A DNA stretch of 64,000 bases from Rusavskia elegans (GCA_011316305.1 SAUG01000085.1:339705-403704); one strand, 5' to 3'; positions 34,240-47,332 are shown, numbered from the stretch's first letter. Translations and numbers: made by a program. Notes: generated by a model not told the origin, from the sequence alone.

Positions 34240-35309
34240 ATGGCCTTGGTTCAAAGCAACGTCACGAATATACTTGCAAGCCTCTTCGACAATGCTACTG
34301 CCATCGGTGCCATCCCTCCAATGGACCTTGGTCGTGCCGTCTGCAATGATTTCTATGGCAGCTTCCCAGATCCCGATGACTGCCTAGACGCTATACAAAA
34401 GCTACCGTCAGGTTCTGAAAAAATCCCCTACACAGTCATTGGTCGTGGCACCGGTCCTCATCGACTGCCACAATCGCGGCAGACAGGTAAGCTATCATGG
34501 CGACCTATTGCTCGTGACGCTGCGTCTTCTGATGGTCTATATTGTGTAGGCAATTGCATGATCCAAGTCGAACTTGCCGGTCAACGGTTGCCAATTACGT
34601 TTCCAGCTGTGCCGAATGTGCTTCGCCAAATGGCGACTTATCTCGTGAACGCCTGCACCAAGGGAAGATCTCACATGGGCGGATTCATCACGGGTAGTCT
34701 GGAGCCTATGGCGCAGTGGCTCGAATCGGCTGGAGGCGAATTGGATAGACCAATGCGTAAGTTTATCCCCCGTTCACCTACGCAACCTTGGAGAGCTAGA
34801 TCTATTCCGTTACAATCTACATTCCTAACCTTTCTCTGAATTTCATAGCAACTTCGACCGCCTACCTCACCCTTTCTCTCTCGAACCCGCACCTCGAATA
34901 CTTCTCACCGGGCAACTACGACCCTACAATGGCTACGATCTTTGCGCTTTCCCTAGAAGAAACCATGAAGGCGCCCATATCATCCTCGATGGCAGTCAAG
35001 TTACAAGCTAGAGAAAATCGCCTCCTAAGGCAGAAGAGGAGGATGACGCCGAGAGGGAGAAGAATTTCGTGGTGGGCTGACCCTGGCCCCGTGTCACCGT
35101 TGAGAATGGCGGCGGCACCAGAGAATGCAACTGAGGATGCGCTACAGGGGCCCGGTGGGTTGGCAGCTGTAGTAGACTCGGGGACTTCGCGAGGGTCCGG
35201 GAGCACGGATGAGAATAGGACCATCGATACGGCAAGGAGGTCGAAGGGTAGGAAAAGAGGTGGAGTAGGGACTGAGGAATCGCTGCATCGAGAGGACGCT
35301 GGACTGTAA
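34240..35309 (+). CDS. Hypothetical protein in GC island 1
   Basis: Likely three-exon gene (34240-34486, 34550-34756, 34849-35309) of about 304 residues. Both introns have clear ends (GTAAGC..GTAG, GTAAGT..CATAG) and keep the frame. The first, at 63 bp, removes an atypical insert and joins QSRQTG to NCMIQVELAG. The N-terminal two thirds contains conserved-looking segments (AVCNDFYGSFPDPDDCLDAI, IQVELAGQRLPITFP, CTKGRSHMGGFITG) of a kind common in uncharacterised fungal extracellular proteins. The C-terminal region is basic and low in order. The called start lacks a signal peptide, so an upstream exon may be missing. No family assigned. It stands alone between two RIP blocks. Confidence 0.6.
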
Positions 35310-35640
35310 TGAGCATCGAGGATCAGTGATTGGGGAGGAACCGAGATCTGCTCAGACTCAGTGATGAACATGATTAGTATCAAAGTTACCCGGCTCAATC
35401 TACCGCTTCACACTGTAGAGCTATGGAGTCCCAACGAATTCTGCTTTGGGGCATCCTGTCCATACTGCAGATTCTTCCTTGGGAACATGAATCTCTGGTC
35501 GCACTGGAACCCATGATCCATGGTTCTGTGAGCTCCAGCGCAGGAGCGAGAATTTGCATGAGAATAAGTGTATTATATGATCTAGGAAGCAGGAGAAGAG
35601 AAAGTCTATAAATAGCTGAATAGTGCGTGTAATAAGTATA
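35310..35640. other. Right edge of GC island 1
   Basis: Normal composition that decays into AT-rich DNA at about 35.64 kb. No gene seen. Confidence 0.55.
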
Positions 35641-35855
35641 CGCTGGGCCTAAAAAACTAACGTTAGCTATAATAAAAAAAATATACAACTTTAGAAATCC
35701 GTTTTCTATCGCGTATTCCAGAGATATTTCCGTATTTATTATAAATACCATATAAATATTAATCTTTATATCTTTATTATAAATACAGAAGCGTGCTTTT
35801 AGAAACGCGATAGCATTTAGTACAGCACTGGACTTTCTATCACGTTTCGACAGGT

Positions 35856-36224
35856 TAGATTGGCCGGTTCGAGTCGGATTTCCGTCGAACCGTCGGATAC
35901 CCGACCCGATTTTAGTAACCCGATCCGGACCCGATCCGATTATATTATATATTTAATATATTATTATATTAATATTTTAATAAAAGTAATATATCTAGAT
36001 AATATATTTAGTTCTACTACGGATTGTCTAGCTGGCGTAGTTAATTAATTAGAAATTTTTTAGTAAATTCGTATAAAAGTTATATAAGCTTTATATTTTT
36101 ATACCAGGGTTTAGCGCCAAGATCTAGTCTTGGCGGATCGAATCGGGTTACGATTTAGGACCCGAAATCCGGTCGGGTCGGGTTGGCCAACCCGGATTCG
36201 AAACCCGATCCGACGGTCAGTCTA
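35856..36224 (+). repeat. Short inverted-terminal element, copy 4
   Basis: About 369 bp, from TAGATTGGCCGGTTCGAG to CGATCCGACGGTCAGTCTA; the two ends are inverted matches. The AT-rich core with CTAGCTGGCGTAGTTAATTA is shared with copies 1 and 3. It keeps more CpA/TpG than its surroundings. Confidence 0.75.
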
Positions 36225-37082
36225 CGACAGGTAAAGATATATAAAGTAGTTTCAGTATTAATAGTAAAGATTATTTAGTAGTTTTAGTAAATAAATATAC
36301 CAAAAACAGATAATCCAATAATTATAGTAGATAAATATATTAATAATAGATTATTTAGTAGTTTTAGTAAATATATATATTAAAAATGGATTTATTTAGT
36401 AGTTTTAATAGATAAATATTTTAAATAAAAGAGATTTTTATTATTTATATAGATTTCGAACTCGATATCTTTATAGTTTATAGTTAATTTATTAGTGTTC
36501 GCTATATACTATTCTAGTAATTAAAACTGATATATTTTTATCTAATTATTTATTAATTATCCGTTATATCGTGAGTTTACAGATATATTAATAAAATTAA
36601 CCTTTTTTGAAAATATCAAAACTTTCAAATAATACTATAATATTGTTCACTTTATATTAATCTTTTTTCTACTATAATAAATCGATTTAATTTGAAAATA
36701 TTGATAAAAACGATAGACCGAAGATATAGATATCTATTTCTATATATATTTGAATATCAAAATATATTACTATTAAATTTCAATAATATCTAACGTTATA
36801 TAAAATAATCGAATTATAATATATAATCAAAAATAATATAAAGAAATTTACTTTATTTAAATCAATTTTTTTAATTTCGAATATAAATAGAAACTAGAAA
36901 TAATATAAAATTAAAGCTGACCTTTTTATAAAAATTTTTATTTAAAATTTTTTAATAATTTTTTGTGATTTTATATTAAATTTCAACCGTATATATATAA
37001 AAGCCAAAATTCTAAAATATTTTAGCTATGAATTTCTACTATTTTATTTTATAATATTTAATAGTATTACGTCTATAACTAT

Positions 37083-37455
37083 ATAAAAGTACTAGCGCCG
37101 GATTGATTGATCTAAAAGATTAACTAGCGTAGAGTCGCGCTAGCTATAAAAGCCGTTTTTATAAGCCGATACTAAATATCTGCAGCTATTTTCGACTATA
37201 GCGGCTATTTTTATCTATATATATCGCTTTTTATTTCTATTAGATAGCTTCCTTCGTTAGTTATTAATATAATTACTAAATACCGCTCTATTCTTCTCTT
37301 ATAATTATCTATATAACGAAGACGCCTTATAATATTAAAATCTTACTTCTACGGCTATATAGAACTAGTTTTAATAATCTATATTAGGATTTCTTTACTA
37401 TTTAGTAGTTCGGACTACGCCTATAGCTATAGCTAGATTTAAGCGTAACGCCTAT
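37083..37455 (+). repeat. 0.38-kb dispersed repeat, copy A
   Basis: Shares a continuous order of blocks with 41174-41552, including TAGCG-TAG-GTCGCGCTAG (an imperfect palindrome), ATAAAAGCCG, ATCGCTTTTTATTTCTATTA and TTAGTAGTTCGGACTACG. No coding content recognisable after RIP. Confidence 0.65.
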
Positions 37456-37628
37456 TAATGAATAGAAATACTATAATTTTACGATTTACTATATTAGTTT
37501 CGTTATCCCGCTTTATAGATCGGATCGATATTATTAATATAGCTATATCTAGTATCTATAAAGGAAATAAAAGATTTTTAAAGATATAGTTTATCTAGAT
37601 AAATATCTACCTCGTATTATATCCGAAC

Positions 37629-38084
37629 TAGATTGGCCGTCGGATCGAATTTCGAACCCGAGTTAACTAATCCGACCCGATCCGAATCGGGTTAGAAAAT
37701 TCTATAGTTTAATTTAAATCGAATTTCGAATCGGATTATATAATCCGATCCGATCCGATTAATCTACTAAATCTATATAACTCGTATAACTCTAGTATAA
37801 AAATTATATAAATTATTTGATAAAAATTCTAATTAATTAATTATCTCAGCTAGAAAAGTTCTAGTTAGATGAATTATATTATCTGAAAAATATTAATTAT
37901 ATACTATAGTAAATAATATAATATATATTATATTTAATTATTAATAAAAATTTAGTAGATATCCGAGTTCGACCCGGGTTTAACCCGGACTCGATCGTTT
38001 AGTAAATCGAACCGGTTCAACCTACTAAAATCGGGTCGGGTTCCCGACGGTTCGACGGGAACTCGACCCGAAATAGTTAGTCTA
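37629..38084 (-). repeat. Short inverted-terminal element, copy 5
   Basis: Uninterrupted copy of about 456 bp, from TAGATTGGCCGTCGGATCG to CGAAATAGTTAGTCTA. It is the reference that identifies the nested copy 2. Both ends carry CCCGATCCGA-type motifs. Confidence 0.75.
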
Positions 38085-39257
38085 ATTCGAATTAGTTTTT
38101 AAACGAAACGATTAAAATTCTATTTATAATATTATTTCCAGTAAAAATATCCTTTAATCAAATATAGTTCTATATAGAGGACTATTTCAATAATCCGGAA
38201 AACGAAAGAAAAAATAAAATATTCTAGATCTTTTATAGCTTTAGAAATCTAGCTATAATAATAAAAAAGACCTTCGAAAATAATAATAAAAATAGAATAA
38301 TAGAAAAGAAACTAATAGTTTTAAAATAGTAGAAGTCGATAGCTATTTATATTATTTAATTTAGGATATTTATTTATTAAACTAACTAGAGAGATTTAAC
38401 TCTAAAAGTTTATTTTTCTAAAAAGGATTCTATTTGAAAATTAAAAAAACTATAATAGCGATTAAAGAATCTAATTCGCTAGTAGTATTTATCGAACTAG
38501 CGACTAGAAAATAAAAAATAATAGCTTTTATAAATAGAAAGAAAGAAAGTAAAATTACTAGAAAATTATATAAGGAAATTATAGAATATATTTTATAATA
38601 TTCTATAGAATAAAATCGGATTAAAGATATAAACATTGAAATAAAAAATAAATTTATTAAAGTTTCTATTTTTATAATAATTATAAATCTAAAAAAATAT
38701 ATCGTTCTAGATAATAAATAAAAAAAATTAATTTCGGGAATATCAATATAGAAATGTTATATAGAAAAAATAATAGAATTATAGATAATATATTTTCTCG
38801 CGTATAAAAACCTTTGATATAAGGAGTTCGATTTTATATCGGGAATGGACTACAAATAAATACGCGATTTAAATATTGAATTTAAGAAAAAAAACGATAT
38901 ATATAAAACTAATATCTAGAAAAAATATAAATACCTACTATAGAAGTTAGCTAATAGATATAATAAAACCTAAAAATTAATTAAAAATTATAGATAAACT
39001 ATTTCTAAAAAATCTAAAAAAGAAAATATAATTATATACTAAATTAAAGTTTTGATATAAAATAAAAAATTCTAGATAAAAATCTATATATATAATTTAA
39101 AAATAAAAATTTTAGCTATTTTCTATTATTACCGTCTTAGAATAAAATAATAGCTAAAAAATAAAAATTAACGGAAATAATAAAAGATTCGGAAATAATA
39201 TATAATATCAAAATCTAATTCGGAATTAGAAAAAATATAGATTTTATTTTTTATTTA

Positions 39258-40350
39258 TTTTTTTGGTATTCGGTTAACCGTCGATTCCGTAAGCAATTCA
39301 CTTCAGTATTATTACGCTAGCGTTAGAAATACGTTATAAAAACTAATACTCTAATCTAATTAATTTAAACCAAAAAATTATATAAAATTAATTCTAATCT
39401 ATTCCGTAATACGCTCGTAGTCAAACTTTTATAGTTTATTTAAAATAGTAGTAGAATTTTCGTATATATATATACTTTATAGTCGTTTCTTTTTTATTTC
39501 CTTTTACTAGTATCTGTAACTACTACGGACTGATTTAATTTATACTATCGTATCTGAAATACGTATTTTCCGTAATAGCCTAGGCTATAGACTAATATAT
39601 ATAGAACCTTTACTAATACTATAACTACGAATATATTTTTCTAATTTAAAGAAATAGAGCTTAAAATTGCCGAATTCGAGCTATTCGATTACGTCGACCG
39701 AATTTTCGTTAGTCCGTCTACTATAACGGACTTCGAATTCTAAGATTCGGTAGTCTTAAATATAATACTAAAACTTTATATTTCGAATCTACCCGAGTTA
39801 TATAGCTTTAGTAACCGTATTAGATTTCTAGTAAAAGCTCTTATCCTATTAGATTTCGAGTAGGAATCTAAACTAGTAGTTAAACTAGCAGTTAAACTAG
39901 CAGTCGTCGAGTATCTAGATAGATTAATAGGCCGTCTAGATTCGGGTACGACTATAGACGAAAACGAAGTAGTATAGATAAAAGATAGTATTACCGCCTG
40001 GTAGATAGTCTTGAAAGCTATATTAGTAGCTTATAATCGTACGTATTTCGAAATAGTATAAGGGAATCCAGAAGGCCGCTCGCTCTTCCGTATATATAGA
40101 ACGATATTTATTTCTGGAATTGCGTAAAAGACTGCGAGTAATAAAAGGTATATTTATATAAGTAAGGAATTGTAATTTAATAAAGGATATAATAGAATAA
40201 AAACGATCAACGCTGTAAATTTTAGTTGACTTTTAACTGCGAAAATTCTTTACTATACAAGCAATAACTATTGTTGCCGTATAAAAACTACGGTAATAAA
40301 ACGAATATATATAATAATTCAATTATAACCCCGGACAGAGACCCTATAAA
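39258..40350 (+). repeat. 0.9-kb dispersed repeat, copy C
   Basis: Begins TTTTTTGGTATTCGGTTAACC and ends near AATTCAATTATAACCCCGGA. It has the same block order as the copies at 27657 and 29830 but is longer (about 1.09 kb). Moderately mutated. Confidence 0.55.
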
Positions 40351-41173
40351 AGGGGAAAAATAATTATTAAAAATTTATTTTTAGATATTCTTTTATACGC
40401 TTATAGTTTCTATCGAATAAAAGAAATTAAATTTTCTAAAAAATTAATCGAAAATTTTTAAATCTAATCTAAGTATTAATTTATCGGACGCTTTATACGC
40501 GGCTAATATATAAAAATCGGAAGAATAAAATATAATCGAATTATTAAATTTATTAAAATAAGATAAAATATATTATTTCTAAATAATAAATTCACTTTTA
40601 TATTTTTTAAAAATATGATAACATCTAATAAAATATTTTTATTTTCTAAAAAGTCGACGAAATTCCGACTTTTAAATAAAATAATAATTATAAATTACTT
40701 TTTTAGAGTTTAGAAAGAATTCTATATAAAAATAAACTTTTATATACTTTTTAACGATGTTTTTAATATTAGAATAAAGTTTATTTTTTTTTATTTTTAA
40801 GACGACGCCCTGAATACTAATAGTTAGAAAAGAAATAGAAAAAAGGGATCAAAAAACGTTTACGTAGTATTAGAAATTGAAAGGTTACAGAATTTCTAAA
40901 TACAAATACACTCGCTATAAATATTACTTTTAACTTTTATTTTATATTTTTTTAAAAGACTATAAGTATATAAACTATAATGGAAAGGTATAGTAATATC
41001 TTTTCACTAAACTCGACAGAAGGATTTTATTTAGTTTTATTTTCGAAAATATATAATATAAAGATTAAAATAGAAAAAAAAAATTAAAAAAATAGGAATA
41101 GATTTAATATACTATATAGAATAAATAAATACTCTAGATAAAAAACGGTATAGAAATAACCGTATTATAGTTA

Positions 41174-41552
41174 TAATTATATAAAAGTAAAAAAGCCGGA
41201 TTAGTTAATCTAAAGAACAAACTAGCGTAGAATCGCGCTAGTTATAAAAGCCGCTTTTATAAACCGTTATTAAATATTTACGGTTACCTTCGGCTATAGT
41301 AGCTATTTTTATCTATAAAAATCGCTTTTTATTTCTATTAAATAGCTTTTTTCGTTAGTTATTAATATAATTATTTAATACCGTTCCGATCTTTTTTTAT
41401 AATTATCTATATAACGAAAACGTTTCGTAATTTCGAAATATTATTTCTATAGCTATATTGAACTATATTTAATAATCTATACTAGGATTGTTTTACTATT
41501 TAGTAGCTTGGACTACGTCTACGGCTATAGCTAGGTTTAAACGTAACGTCTT
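41174..41552 (+). repeat. 0.38-kb dispersed repeat, copy B
   Basis: Second copy of the repeat at 37083-37455, with RIP-type C-to-T and G-to-A differences between the two. Confidence 0.65.
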
Positions 41553-42570
41553 TTAAAATATAGGAACTTTATATTATTACGAATATAGTATTATCTTCTA
41601 ATTAATTTATAGCTATATTAAAAAAGTTTATACGTACGGATAAATAAATAAAAAAAAGTTAATAAACGATAACTACGAGGTATATTTATTTATAAAAGTT
41701 TTTATATTAAATTATCGATAGAAAAATATATTATATTTCTATATAACTTTAAATTGAAATTTTAGAAAATCGTTATTTATATCAATTGAACTAAAATATT
41801 TATTTTATTATAGTATATTTAATATTAATATATTTATATTTGATTTATTTTACGAACTCTCGGTTGCTCGGGCACTAAAGTCGAAATAAATTTACTAAAT
41901 ATAAAATAATTAAAAAGTTAGAATTTCGCTAAAATTATTTACGAAAATGCGTACAAGATTGATTTTTTAGATTGTAATTATCTGATTGATCAATTCGGGT
42001 ACGCTATATTCAATATAGGAAAATTATAACCATAGAACATTTTAGTGATTTTTATAGATTATTTTAGTTTAATGATAAAATAGAATGCGCGGATTATAAA
42101 CTCTAGATATTTATCGATTTTACATCGTCGCAGATTTATTTCTCTATTATTACAGAATGAATCTAATAAATTCTATAATTTATACTTTTTAGAATCCAGA
42201 AAAAAGATAGTAGTAGTATTTTTCGGAACGGAATATAGAAATTTCCGATTCGAATCCGATTCGAACGGGATTTTCTAAAAATAGTAATTTTTGGAATAAA
42301 TTCTAGAAAATCTAATATAGACGTTAAAACAGTATATTTATATACTTTAGCTTTTTTATATATAAAAATACTAGAAAATTCAATTTACGCTAATTTTACG
42401 TCTATACTAGCGCGGTAACTCATTGATTCGTCTCTTATATAGAATGAACCCGCGAAAACCCGTTATATCCTAATCTGTCTATATCTTAACCCGGAGATAT
42501 CCTAACCCGGTTCGGGTCTGGTCGGAGATTCTAGAACCCGACCCGATCCAACCCGTTCCGAGGTCTAAGT

Positions 42571-44089
42571 GGTAGTAGCTATATATGCCTGCAAAGGCTT
42601 TAAATTGTTGCGAGACTAAGGTTATTACGAAGGATTATTGCGCTCCGAAGACACAACGACTCAGCAGTAACATGCGCAGCCACGGGACTATCTCGCTTAG
42701 CGAGGTGCCGACGGTGGAGAGCGCCAATTGACGTTCATTTTGTGGCGACGCTGCTTGCATAAAGTAAACATAGGATCAGAGACTGTCTTTGCACCCATTG
42801 GTGGAAGCAACAGCCTTGTCCAGGGTCCATGTTGGTAAGTTCGTGCCTGCTGAGGACTTTTCGGAAGAACTTTTCTCCACGGAAATAGATACGGGCAACT
42901 AGGAACGACGACACTGGGGTATCACCATCGCAATTTGGTAAATTCAGACATGACGATAAGGTTTCGTACTAAGGCGACACGAAGACTAAGCTTCGAGCTG
43001 CAAGCCTGCAACGCCTCCCCTGACATTTGACCTCCACTCCTGCAAGAACTTTACAAGGGACAAAACTTAGGAGACCGTTCAGTGATCGACGCCTAATAAC
43101 TTGGCGGTGTGTTACTGTGTGTCAGACGGCCATCAGCGCTAACTTTCGAAAGCTTTAGCTACTCCGGGAACCATGGTCACAGAGTGATCCCTCAAGTGGC
43201 TAATCTTCTGGCCTATCTAAGGGCCGGTCTAGACTTCCTCGTTGTAGTCAGGAGAAAGTTCGAATGTCACTCTTTGAATTCAATGCTCGTCACAGTTGCT
43301 CTTTTCCTCTGCTTAGGCGCTTCGTCTGATCCATACTCAGAGCCGACGGTTTATAAATGGAGTCCCAAGGCGGATATAAGAAGATGCAAGTGCCCCATTA
43401 CAAAGAAGCGGCATAAGTAGATCTTGCACCGCATTATATCCTCCAGGATTACGTTTATTCAACGCAACGGCCCAAGATAGGGTACCACCCTTCTAGCAGG
43501 CCCTTGGTAAGGCGAATGGCCTAAAGGGCTAAGATCAAAATGAAGACCGCCAACTTCCAGTGTAGGTTGGAAATGCTCGTACTCTATTTGTTACGTCATT
43601 ACGGTCAGCCTCACCAAATAGCTCGAGTCCCCATTGAACATCATGGCGCATCAACTGCAAGACCGAGGTTGATTTACCCTGAAGCGATGCCCTTCGGTTG
43701 CATCTCGCGTTAGAAGCAGAAAAGCGAATAATTGTGGGACTAATTACTGCCGCTGCATCTGCATCTTGCATCTTTTACGCAATAGCCTCAACCGACGACA
43801 GGCGGAAAAGACGAGCTTGCTTGACGATTCGCAGGGTACTGGCAGCCAGCCCCTCGACAGTCGCTCCATGTTATAAACGTTTGGTATCAAACATCTCTAG
43901 GCACTGGTTGATGGATCAGGATCTAGTTTACGGAGCATGACGTCGAGCTGTACAGACCAAAATCATCTATAAAGATTGTTCTCGTCTCGTCCAAAGAACC
44001 AATACACTCCGACCTAGCCTCTACCCAAAAATTCTCAGACTCATCAATCAGTCATCCTAGCCTGGAAATCCCTCTTCCAATCCATCAAC
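42571..44089. other. Left part of GC island 2, no certain gene
   Basis: Normal composition. Open frames at 43109-43420 (with a hydrophobic MLVTVALFLCLGASS start inside) and 43535-43940 show no family motif or clear splice structure. They could be relics of genes, but nothing supports a firm call. Confidence 0.4.
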
Positions 44090-44815
44090 ATGCGTTTCCT
44101 TCCATTCACTACCCTGGCCCTAGCCAGCTCCTACATCAGCCCATCATTCGCAGCACCTACACAAGAGCATGCCCTTGTCGAGCGCCAGGGTCCAGCTGAC
44201 TCACCAGCCGCTCTCGCCATGATCCAGCAGCTCTACACGGATGTCAAACAATACACAGCCGTAATCAGTCCGTCATCTCGTTCCTCCATCGTCAAGCGCC
44301 GTCATTGCTAAATGACATGTCCCCTAGACTCGACCGCCGCTAGCATGAGCAGGAACAACAAGCGCGAGAACAGGGCCGATTCCACCGAAACCTTCCGTAC
44401 AAATATCGCTTCCATCAACAAGCTTGTCGTCAAGACAACCTCTAACATCAAGAAGCTTGGAAAGCGCGACTTGGAGTCGTCCACTGCCCTTGCTGAAAGG
44501 CAACTTCCTCCGCCCGATCCTGCTGCTGCTCTCGCGGCTGCATTGGCTATGTTACTGATGGAGATCGGAGGTGCCTTGAACATGGTAATTGCGGCATTGG
44601 GCTTGTGTGAGTACTATTCTGTTCACGAAAGATTCTGGAGACTGACAAACGATTCAGCTGCTACTCTTGCCTTATTGGGACCGCTAGTTGAAAGTCTGAG
44701 TATGCTGATTACATCCTTGTTACCTGTGGTAACCAATTTATTGGCCCTACTTGGAGCATTGCTCAACGGTGTCTTGGGAGGCTTGAGCTTGCTACTTGCA
44801 GGCCTCCTTTTGTGA
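44090..44815 (+). CDS. Small secreted protein with leucine-rich hydrophobic C-terminus (effector-like setting)
   Basis: Predicted 204-residue protein; exons 44090-44267, 44328-44606, 44658-44815. A clear signal peptide (MRFLPFTTLALASSYISPSF) ends near AAPTQ. Intron 1 (60 bp, donor GTCCGT, branch-like GCTAAAT, acceptor CCCTAG) removes an in-frame TAA at 44309 and joins QYTAVI to NSTAASM. Intron 2 (GTGAGT..ATTCAG, 51 bp) joins AALGL to SATLALLG. The middle is helical and basic with dibasic LGKRDLE and LVERQ/LAERQ sites that Kex2-type proteases might cut. The last ~55 residues are almost entirely hydrophobic, rich in Leu, Ala and Gly. No cysteines are seen in the mature chain. The layout loosely recalls hydrophobic-surface-binding (HsbA-like) proteins, but I do not assign the family. 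It is isolated between RIP blocks, where effector genes of plant pathogens are often found. Confidence 0.65.
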
Positions 44816-45110
44816 GGAACCTGCATCTTGCATGGTTCTCATGACACAAGATGTTGTGCAGTCAAACCAAACATCGAGCTTCTTTTCCTTATCAGCCCAG
44901 ATTTTGACTATTCCCTGTCGTTCAAGAAAAAACCAAGACGCAAACATACATAGTCGTTGTTTTCGCACATTTAAAGTGTTTGTTCATTGCAGTACTTGTA
45001 GTTAGGTTTGCCGCAATCAATGTTGTTTGTCTTTGAGACAAGCTCTATCAGTAACGTGAGAGAAAAACCACCTAACAGTAATAAGGAGTGGAATTTGTAC
45101 AAATTCCAGT
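44816..45110. other. Right edge of GC island 2 with an 18-bp palindrome
   Basis: 3' flank of the secreted-protein gene. The perfect palindrome GGAATTTGTACAAATTCC occupies 45090-45107, exactly where composition switches to RIP-type DNA. TTCCAGTCGG directly follows and recurs near 45166. Confidence 0.6.
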
Positions 45111-47332
45111 CGGGGGTATATTCCTATTAGCTGTATAAACCTTAGTTATCTCCTATCTCTATTAGATTCCAGTCGGTTTCCTCGTCTATTTCTATTCTAT
45201 ATATAAGGCTTTTTAACGTTCTATAATTACGTATAAAGTTTTAAAACTTTAATAGATATATTCGAATACCGTTATAAATAGATAATTTAAACCGGTATCG
45301 GATATATTATTAGAGGTTCTTTATCTATATATAACGTAGGTTAATTATAAACTTTAGTCCTATAGCCTATATTCTAGATTTTTAATTTCGTTAATAAAAA
45401 TCTATTATCTAATTACGGTTATATATAAAGGTAATACTATTCTAGATATATAAATAATTCTATTAACTCTTTTAAATCTAGCTTTTTTATCGATTATAAA
45501 TATAGTATTTAGCGATTTATAAAATCTATAATAGTATCTACTATAGTAGAAATAGAAGTAATCGGATTAGTATATAATACTTCTATATAGATAATAATTT
45601 ATATATAATACAGCTATTATTTCTTTCGGACTAGAATTAAATACTATCTATAAAAGCTATATATAACTAAAGGTCCAGTATTAAAAGCTATATATAAAGA
45701 AATTAAAAATTTAGAAGTTACTATTACGTCTACAACTTTATAGAAATACTCTGAAAGATTGGCTAGACAAGCGAATCCAATTATCTATAGCCGCCCGTAG
45801 CCGCTATAGCCGTTCTTCTTAGTAGAACTCTTAGTAGAACTTTTAGTAGGCGGCTACCTATCGGTTACTACGGCTACTTTTAATATATATATTGTTTATT
45901 ACTCCTATAGATAGCTTCTTTTTTTAATTATTTGTTATAAACCATTTGAACTGCTTGGAATTTATATAGAGTTCAGTGGATATAGAAGTACTGGCCGATG
46001 GTACCGGTTGACTAATACGCTGACTAAGTCCCGTTAACCGCGGCTTATTAGCTCTACGAGATTCGTTGTCTAATTAGGCCTAGCGTTTAGCTTTATCCGT
46101 TTATTTATAGAACAACTTTTTATCTATATAGAAATATTAAACTATTATTATTATTATAAATCGATCTATAATAATTAATAATAATAAAAAGTTTGTTTAT
46201 AGATACTATATAATATATATATAGCGTTTATAAATACTAATTCCTATTTATAAATACTTCTAATACCAGTAACGTTATTCGTATTATCGGAGATACTAAC
46301 TATTTTAATTAAATATACTTTTTTAGCAGTATTTACTAATTAATTACCGTTTTTTACTAATTATACCTTATATATTTAGCTACGATAGGAACTAAACGGC
46401 TTTTTAATTAAATTCTAATTAGTTAAAATATCGATAGACGAGCTATTCCTATTTTTTAACTATACTACTATCCTTTTTAGATACTAGCTCGTCGAATTTA
46501 TAGATAAAACCGGTTCTAGATACGCTATTAACTAGTATTAAAATATACTAGACTCGTAAAACTTCGTATATAATAATTATAGCGATTTTAGATTCCCGAA
46601 GACCGAAGCAAATAATACTATAGGCGCTAAAATAAGATTATTTTCCCGGCTATCTCGATCGTTTAAATAGATCGATAAATAGTTAGATAACGGAATAGTA
46701 GTACGAGCTGCTATTAAACGCTTTAGAAAGAATATAACAGAGTTCCGGAACGACCCTATATATATACGAGCTATTATAAATTATTAAATCTCTATTAAAA
46801 GTAAAAAAAAGGAAGATATAATCGATAAAACTCTAGCGGACTTTTCTACTTTATTTAAATCGGGTATAATCCGGAAACTAAATATAACGCGAGATTATAG
46901 CTCGGACCCGGTAGTAATATAATTTTTTAAAAAACTAGAAAAATAGAATATCGTAATCTAAATAGAATTTATAGAACTTCGTTAATAGAATTAATAGAAG
47001 ATAAAAATATTTTTACTATTATCTAAATTTTCTGCGTTTTTTACTAGAGCCGATAAATATAAAAAGTTCGTCGTAGATAATACTAGCTATCTCTACTCTT
47101 TCTATAATAATAAATCCGCCGAAATCGGGCTTTATATCGAATATATAGATAAAAATATCTCTTTCCGCGACGTCTATATTTTTACCGAACGAGTTAAAGA
47201 TATTTATTACTAGATTAAATATTAAGGTTAAACAGAACCTATAGATATATCTTCGCGGTAAAGTTCTATAATAGTATTCTAACGAACTTTCGGATATAGA
47301 AAAGGAATATTTAATAAAAGATCTCGATATTA
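45111..47332. repeat. AT-rich RIP-mutated segment before the subtelomeric array
   Basis: TpA-rich, CpA/TpG-poor. It includes a short less-mutated patch at about 45950-46080 (ACTGGCCGATGGTACCGG) and an AGTAGAACTCTTAGTAGAAC repeat near 45820-45855. A decayed transposon is likely, but no transposase motif can be read. Confidence 0.6.

Larger units (their letters stand above)
35641..42570. repeat. AT-rich RIP-mutated block 2
   Basis: About 6.9 kb with the same CpA/TpG-poor, TpA-rich signature as block 1. It contains two short inverted-terminal elements, two copies of a 0.38-kb repeat, and one copy of the 0.9-kb repeat. The segment at 42446-42565 again has CCCG-rich motifs like the ends of the short elements. 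The remainder shows nothing recognisable, and open frames here are AT-driven noise. Confidence 0.85.

Noticed and set aside
38430..38636. Hydrophobic open frame in AT block 2
   Set aside because: Low-complexity translation caused by base composition; no start context or neighbours.
43109..43940. Additional genes in GC island 2
   Set aside because: Frames are short and unconnected. One has a secretion-like stretch, but its ATG context and length do not support a call.
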